From Sulfuricella sp. (GTDB lineage Bacteria; Pseudomonadota; Gammaproteobacteria; Burkholderiales; Sulfuricellaceae), in NCBI GenBank assembly GCA_041651995.1, contig JBAZID010000001.1, positions 558,001 through 622,000 on the forward strand: a stretch of 64,000 bases of DNA. Reading direction: 5' to 3'. Position 1 is the first letter of the stretch. Every line of letters begins with the position of its first letter. The translations under genes were made by a program, and so were the position numbers. A model generated the notes under the pieces. It was not told the origin of the DNA, did no database searches, and saw only the letters and a list, made by a program, of their open reading frames with translations. Below, in pieces: positions 60,612 to 64,000 of this stretch.

Positions 60612-60706
60612 AGGCCGGGCAATGCGGTACTGCCCGGCCTGACACGTGCATTATGACCCTGAACCATTTCCAGCTTGTGTTTGCAGCAATGCTGGAAATG
60701 CTTCAG
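60612..60706 (+). other. Two stem-loops between pstS and pstC
   Basis: AGGCCGGGCA/TGCCCGGCCT (60612-60640) is a perfect 10-bp stem. CATTTCCAGC/GCTGGAAATG (60665-60700) is a second one, extended by CTGAA/TTCAG. No strong T-runs follow. They probably stabilise the abundant pstS message and limit pstCAB expression. Confidence 0.6.
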
Positions 60707-60823
60707 AGCCATGTTTTTAAGCGCGGCAAATTGCCGCACTTAGCGCGGAACCTTAAATTAGCTATAATCGTTCGTTCAGAAAAACCAAAGCAGCGCATTT
60801 TTCAAGCCTGACAAAGCCAAACG

Positions 60824-61786
60824 ATGTCAAATATATACTCCGCAGCGACACTGAAAAGACAGCATCTGTTTGACCTGATTTTTCGCAACACCACGTGGTT
60901 GTTTGCCTTTTTGGTCTTCTCAATTCTCGCCGCCATCATTGGCTCTCTGGTAATCGGCAGCATGCCGGCGATCAAGGCCTTCGGTTTCGGTTTCCTGTTC
61001 AGTTCCGAGTGGAATCCCGTCACGGAAAAGTTCGGCGCCCTGGTGCCGATCATCGGTACGCTGGTAACCTCGATTATTGCGCTGTCGATCGGCATCCCGA
61101 TCAGCTTCGGTATCGCCCTGTTTCTTACGGAAATGTCCCCTCCCTGGCTACGACGCCCTCTCGGCACGGCAATCGAACTGCTGGCCGGGATTCCCAGCAT
61201 CATTTACGGCATGTGGGGCCTGTTCGTGTTCGCCCCGCTGTTCGCTGAATACGTTCAGCCCTGGCTGCGTGGTATTTTTGGCGACATCCCGCTGATCAAC
61301 CTGCTGTTCGATGGCCCATTCATGGGCATCGGCGTGCTGACCGCCGGCATCATCCTGGCCATCATGGTGATCCCCTTCATCGCCGCCGTCATGCGCGACG
61401 TGTTCGAGATCGTGCCGCCCATGCTCAAGGAATCGGCCTATGGCCTCGGCGCCACCACCTGGGAAGTCGTGTGGAACGTCGTGCTGCCCTACACCAAGAT
61501 CGGCGTGGTCGGCGGCATCATGCTTGGCCTTGGCCGCGCGCTGGGCGAAACCATGGCGGTCACTTTCGTTATCGGCAACGCACACCAGCTGCATGCCTCT
61601 CTTTTCATGCCCGGCAACAGTATCGCCTCGGCACTGGCCAATGAATTCACCGAAGCAGAGGGCGAACTCTATACCGCGGCCCTGATCGAACTCGGCCTGA
61701 TCCTGTTCTTCATCACCTTCATCGTGCTGGCTTGCGCCAAGATTCTGCTGATCCAGCTCAAGAAACGCGAAGGCAAGGTCACTTAG
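60824..61786 (+). CDS. pstC: Phosphate ABC transporter permease PstC
   Basis: A 320-residue inner-membrane permease with about six helices, beginning TWLFAFLVFSILAAIIGSLV. The ABC permease loop EAA-like segment is KESAYGLGATTWEVVWNVVLPYTKIGVVGGIMLGLGRALGETMA. It forms the channel with PstA. Confidence 0.95.
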   Translation: MSNIYSAATLKRQHLFDLIFRNTTWLFAFLVFSILAAIIGSLVIGSMPAIKAFGFGFLFSSEWNPVTEKFGALVPIIGTLVTSIIALSIGIPISFGIALFLTEMSPPWLRRPLGTAIELLAGIPSIIYGMWGLFVFAPLFAEYVQPWLRGIFGDIPLINLLFDGPFMGIGVLTAGIILAIMVIPFIAAVMRDVFEIVPPMLKESAYGLGATTWEVVWNVVLPYTKIGVVGGIMLGLGRALGETMAVTFVIGNAHQLHASLFMPGNSIASALANEFTEAEGELYTAALIELGLILFFITFIVLACAKILLIQLKKREGKVT

Positions 61787-61794
61787 GACACATC

Positions 61795-62640
61795 ATGGTC
61801 TCCATTTATACCCGCCGTCGCATCATCAATGCCTTTAATCTCTCAGCCTCCATGCTGGCTATGGCATTTGGCCTGTTCTGGCTGACCTGGATTTTGTTTA
61901 CCCTGTTCCAGAAAGGCCTGGGCGGCATCGGCATTGCCATATTCACCCAGATGACCCCTCCTCCGGGCGGGACCGGCGGCCTGCTCAACGCCATTGCCGG
62001 CAGCGTGGTGATGGCCACCCTCGCCACCCTGATCGGCACCCCGATCGGCATTATGGCCGGCACCTATCTGGCCGAATTCGGACAACGCGGCTGGCTCGCC
62101 CCCACCACCCGTTTCATCAACGATATCCTGCTGTCCGCGCCATCGATCGTGATCGGCCTCTTTATCTATGCGGTTTATGTCGCCAATGTCGGCCATTTTT
62201 CCGGCTGGGCCGGGACGCTGGCCCTTTCGCTGATCGTCATCCCGGTCGTGGTGCGCACCACCGAGGATATGTTGCGCCTGATACCGGACAGTCTGCGCGA
62301 AGCGGCTGCCGCCCTGGGCGCGCCGCAATGGAAAGTGGTGACGCTGGTAACCTGGCGCGCCTCCAAGACCGGCATGTTGACCGGCGTATTGCTGGCGGTT
62401 GCGCGCATCAGCGGAGAAACCGCCCCGCTGCTGTTCACGGCACTCAACAACCAGTTCTGGAGCGCCGACATGAACAAGCCCATGTCCAATTTGCCCGTGG
62501 TCATATTCCAGTTCGCCATGAGCCCATACGAAGACTGGCAGAAGCTGGCCTGGGCCGGGGCGCTGCTGATCACGATGGGCGTGCTGGGCCTGAATATCGT
62601 GGCGCGCGTGCTGTTCCGCAAAAAAACATCGTTTAATTAA
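61795..62640 (+). CDS. pstA: Phosphate ABC transporter permease PstA
   Basis: A 281-residue permease with several membrane helices (LSASMLAMAFGLFWLTWILFTLFQ first) and the loop REAAAALGAPQWKVVTLVTWRASKTGMLTGVLLAVARISGETA. The frame is open back to 61732 within pstC, but ATG 61795 has AGGAC upstream and starts nine bases after the pstC stop. Confidence 0.95.
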   Translation: MVSIYTRRRIINAFNLSASMLAMAFGLFWLTWILFTLFQKGLGGIGIAIFTQMTPPPGGTGGLLNAIAGSVVMATLATLIGTPIGIMAGTYLAEFGQRGWLAPTTRFINDILLSAPSIVIGLFIYAVYVANVGHFSGWAGTLALSLIVIPVVVRTTEDMLRLIPDSLREAAAALGAPQWKVVTLVTWRASKTGMLTGVLLAVARISGETAPLLFTALNNQFWSADMNKPMSNLPVVIFQFAMSPYEDWQKLAWAGALLITMGVLGLNIVARVLFRKKTSFN

Positions 62641-62648
62641 AAACTGAG

Positions 62649-63428
62649 ATGAGCATGAACCATCCGCACTCGATCGCTCCCAAAATCACCGTCCGCGACC
62701 TGAATTTTTACTACGGCAAATATCAAGCGCTGAAATCCATCAATCTGGATATTCCGGAGAAGAAAGTCACCGCCTTCATCGGCCCTTCCGGCTGCGGAAA
62801 ATCCACCCTGCTGCGCGTCTTCAACCGCATGTACCAGCTCTACCCCGGCCAGGAGGCCAAGGGTGAAATCATGATGGATGGCGCGAACATTCTCGACAAA
62901 AAGCAGGATCTCAACATCCTGCGGGCCAAAATGGGCATGGTATTCCAGAAGCCGACGCCCTTCCCGATGTCGATTTTCGACAATGTCGCATTTGGTGTGA
63001 AACTGTATGAAAGCCTCAGCCGCCGCGACCTGGCGGAGCGGGTCGAATGGGCGTTGCGCAAGGCCGCATTATGGGATGAAGTAAAGGACAAGCTGAGCCA
63101 GGGCGGCACCAGTCTCTCGGGCGGCCAGCAGCAGCGCCTGTGCATCGCGCGCGGCATCGCGGTCAAACCGGAAGTGGTGCTGCTCGATGAACCCGCATCG
63201 GCACTCGACCCGATCTCCACCGCGCGCATCGAAGAACTGATCTTCGAGCTCAAGGAGGACTACACCATCGTTATCGTGACGCACAACATGCAACAGGCTG
63301 CGCGCGTATCCGACTACACCGCCTACATGTACCTTGGCGAACTGATCGAGTTTGGTGATACGGACACCATCTTCACCACGCCCAAGCAGAAGGCCACCGA
63401 GGACTACATTACGGGCAAGTTTGGCTGA
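62649..63428 (+). CDS. pstB: Phosphate ABC transporter ATPase PstB
   Basis: A 259-residue ATPase with Walker A GPSGCGKST, the Q-loop MVFQKPTPFPMSIFDNVAFG, signature LSGGQQQR and Walker B VVLLDEPASALDP, then VTHNMQQAARVSDYTAYMYLGE. It powers PstCA. It lies eight bases after pstA; a phoU gene, often next, is not seen within the window. Confidence 0.97.
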   Translation: MSMNHPHSIAPKITVRDLNFYYGKYQALKSINLDIPEKKVTAFIGPSGCGKSTLLRVFNRMYQLYPGQEAKGEIMMDGANILDKKQDLNILRAKMGMVFQKPTPFPMSIFDNVAFGVKLYESLSRRDLAERVEWALRKAALWDEVKDKLSQGGTSLSGGQQQRLCIARGIAVKPEVVLLDEPASALDPISTARIEELIFELKEDYTIVIVTHNMQQAARVSDYTAYMYLGELIEFGDTDTIFTTPKQKATEDYITGKFG

Positions 63429-63453
63429 CCCCCGCCCTTTTCATTACCCTGCG

Positions 63454-63485
63454 CGCCCGCGTCCATAACTGGAGCGGGCGTTTTT
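63454..63485 (+). terminator. Terminator after pstB
   Basis: CGCCCGC(G)TCC, a six-base loop and GGAGCGGGCG followed by TTTTT. One bulged base interrupts the stem. Confidence 0.75.
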
Positions 63486-63502
63486 GTATTTACTGCCGCA
63501 GA

Positions 63503-63759
63503 ATTGCCAAGCTGCGTGAAGCGAGCGAAGGCGTGGCACTGACCAATCAGGCCACGAACGCATTATCAGAGATTAATGCCGCTGCAAAACGAGCCGCGAA
63601 CTTCATGGCGCCAGCCAGGGCATTGCACGCAAAGTGGAATGAATTTCGACCATGGCAGAAAGCAATTCACGCCCGATCACCAACCAGCCGGGCGCCGTTT
63701 ACAGCCTCAAGGACCTGGCAAGCCATTTTGAGCTAACGGCGGCGCAGTTCCAGACTTAA
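63503..63759 (+). pseudogene. Decayed C-terminus of a methyl-accepting chemotaxis protein
   Basis: Two frames side by side read like the end of a chemoreceptor. The first gives AKLREASEGVALTNQATNALSEINAAAKRAANFM, resembling the helix before a chemoreceptor signalling tip. The second, shifted, gives MAESNSRPITNQPGAVYSLKDLASHF and ends with QFQT and a stop, like the last methylation helix. There is no start and no intact gene, so this is a remnant created by deletion and frameshift. Confidence 0.5.
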
Positions 63760-63764
63760 GCGAG

Positions 63765-64000
63765 TCATGAGCCAGCGGATTTGCGTACCGCTGCGGACAG
63801 GGTTTCCGCCCAGTGGCGAACTTTTTCCTCATCCCGGCCTTCCACCATCACCCGCAACAGGGGCTCGGTGCCAGATGGCCGCAACAGCACCCGTCCTTCT
63901 CCATCCAGGGCCTGCTCGGCCTGTGCCAGCACTTCCTGGAGCGGAATGCAGGATTTGAAATCGAAATCTTTTTCAACCCGCACGTTGATCAGAATCTGCG
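63765..64000 (-). CDS. glmM: Phosphoglucosamine mutase, C-terminal end (runs off the window)
   Basis: The visible minus-strand frame ends the protein: ILINVRVEKDFDF, then GRVLLRPSGTEPLLRVMVEGRDEEKVRHWAE. The RPSGTEPLLRVM phosphate-binding motif of the last domain is that of GlmM, which makes glucosamine-1-phosphate for peptidoglycan. The start and catalytic serine lie outside the window. Confidence 0.93.
   Translation of the reverse strand, partial: QILINVRVEKDFDFKSCIPLQEVLAQAEQALDGEGRVLLRPSGTEPLLRVMVEGRDEEKVRHWAETLSAAVRKSAGS

Noticed and set aside
61732..61794. Earlier start of pstA inside pstC
   Set aside because: ATG 61795 has a better ribosome binding site and gives the usual PstA N-terminus.
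1..64000. CRISPR array, retron or diversity-generating element
   Set aside because: No regularly spaced repeats with unique spacers, no cas genes and no reverse transcriptase motif were seen.

Overview
The window looks like a chromosomal segment of a betaproteobacterium. A Nitrosomonadales-type chemolithotroph or sulfur/iron oxidiser would fit, but the genus cannot be fixed from sequence alone. The basis is the clustered argD-argF-argG genes, the DUF3579 and DUF2788 genes, the pilMNOPQ cluster divergent from a class A penicillin-binding protein, and a NarX/NarL-like pair next to cysG.

Layout. Bases 1-6490 are core chromosome: the start of a 2-hydroxyacid dehydrogenase, YajL- and YajQ-like proteins, PpnP, DUF2788, argG, argF, argD, a DUF3579 gene and rpsT. 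At 6492 a tRNA-Ser(UGA) gene begins but breaks off just after its anticodon stem. Its 3' half lies 28.6 kb away, at 35091-35148. Everything between is a genomic island inserted in the anticodon loop at a shared CTTGAAA core. The island brings an intact, different tRNA-Ser(UGA) (6628-6715) beside its tyrosine integrase.

The island has three parts. The left part (6.7-14.2 kb) carries the integrase, a DUF4224 protein, an IS5-family insertion that splits a small membrane-protein gene, a second tyrosine recombinase and a serine resolvase. The centre (14.2-28.4 kb) is a defence operon read right to left: two different hsdM genes, a HigB-like toxin with an HTH/ImmA-type partner, a truncated hsdS, a Gabija-like OLD nuclease and UvrD-like helicase pair, full hsdS, hsdR and a HEPN protein. 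Most junctions overlap by 4 bp. The right part (28.4-35.1 kb) holds a serine recombinase coupled to two ParB/RepB-like genes, a zinc-ribbon-like protein, two exported proteins and a small XRE regulator. No conjugation, packaging or capsid genes are recognisable.

Bases 35276-64000 are again core chromosome: tRNA-Phe, a cytoplasmic NarX-like kinase and NarL-like regulator, cysG, pilMNOPQ, mrcA, a YcgR-like PilZ protein, hemB, cca, an NDUFA9-like protein, slt, queD, a radical SAM protein, lysC, accA, tilS, pstSCAB behind a possible Pho box, a decayed chemoreceptor tail, and the end of glmM.

The most interesting signals are the island that breaks a host tRNA while carrying its own copy, and the Gabija-like and toxin-antitoxin cassettes threaded into a type I restriction-modification operon. 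All functions are inferred from recognisable motifs and context; no database search was run.
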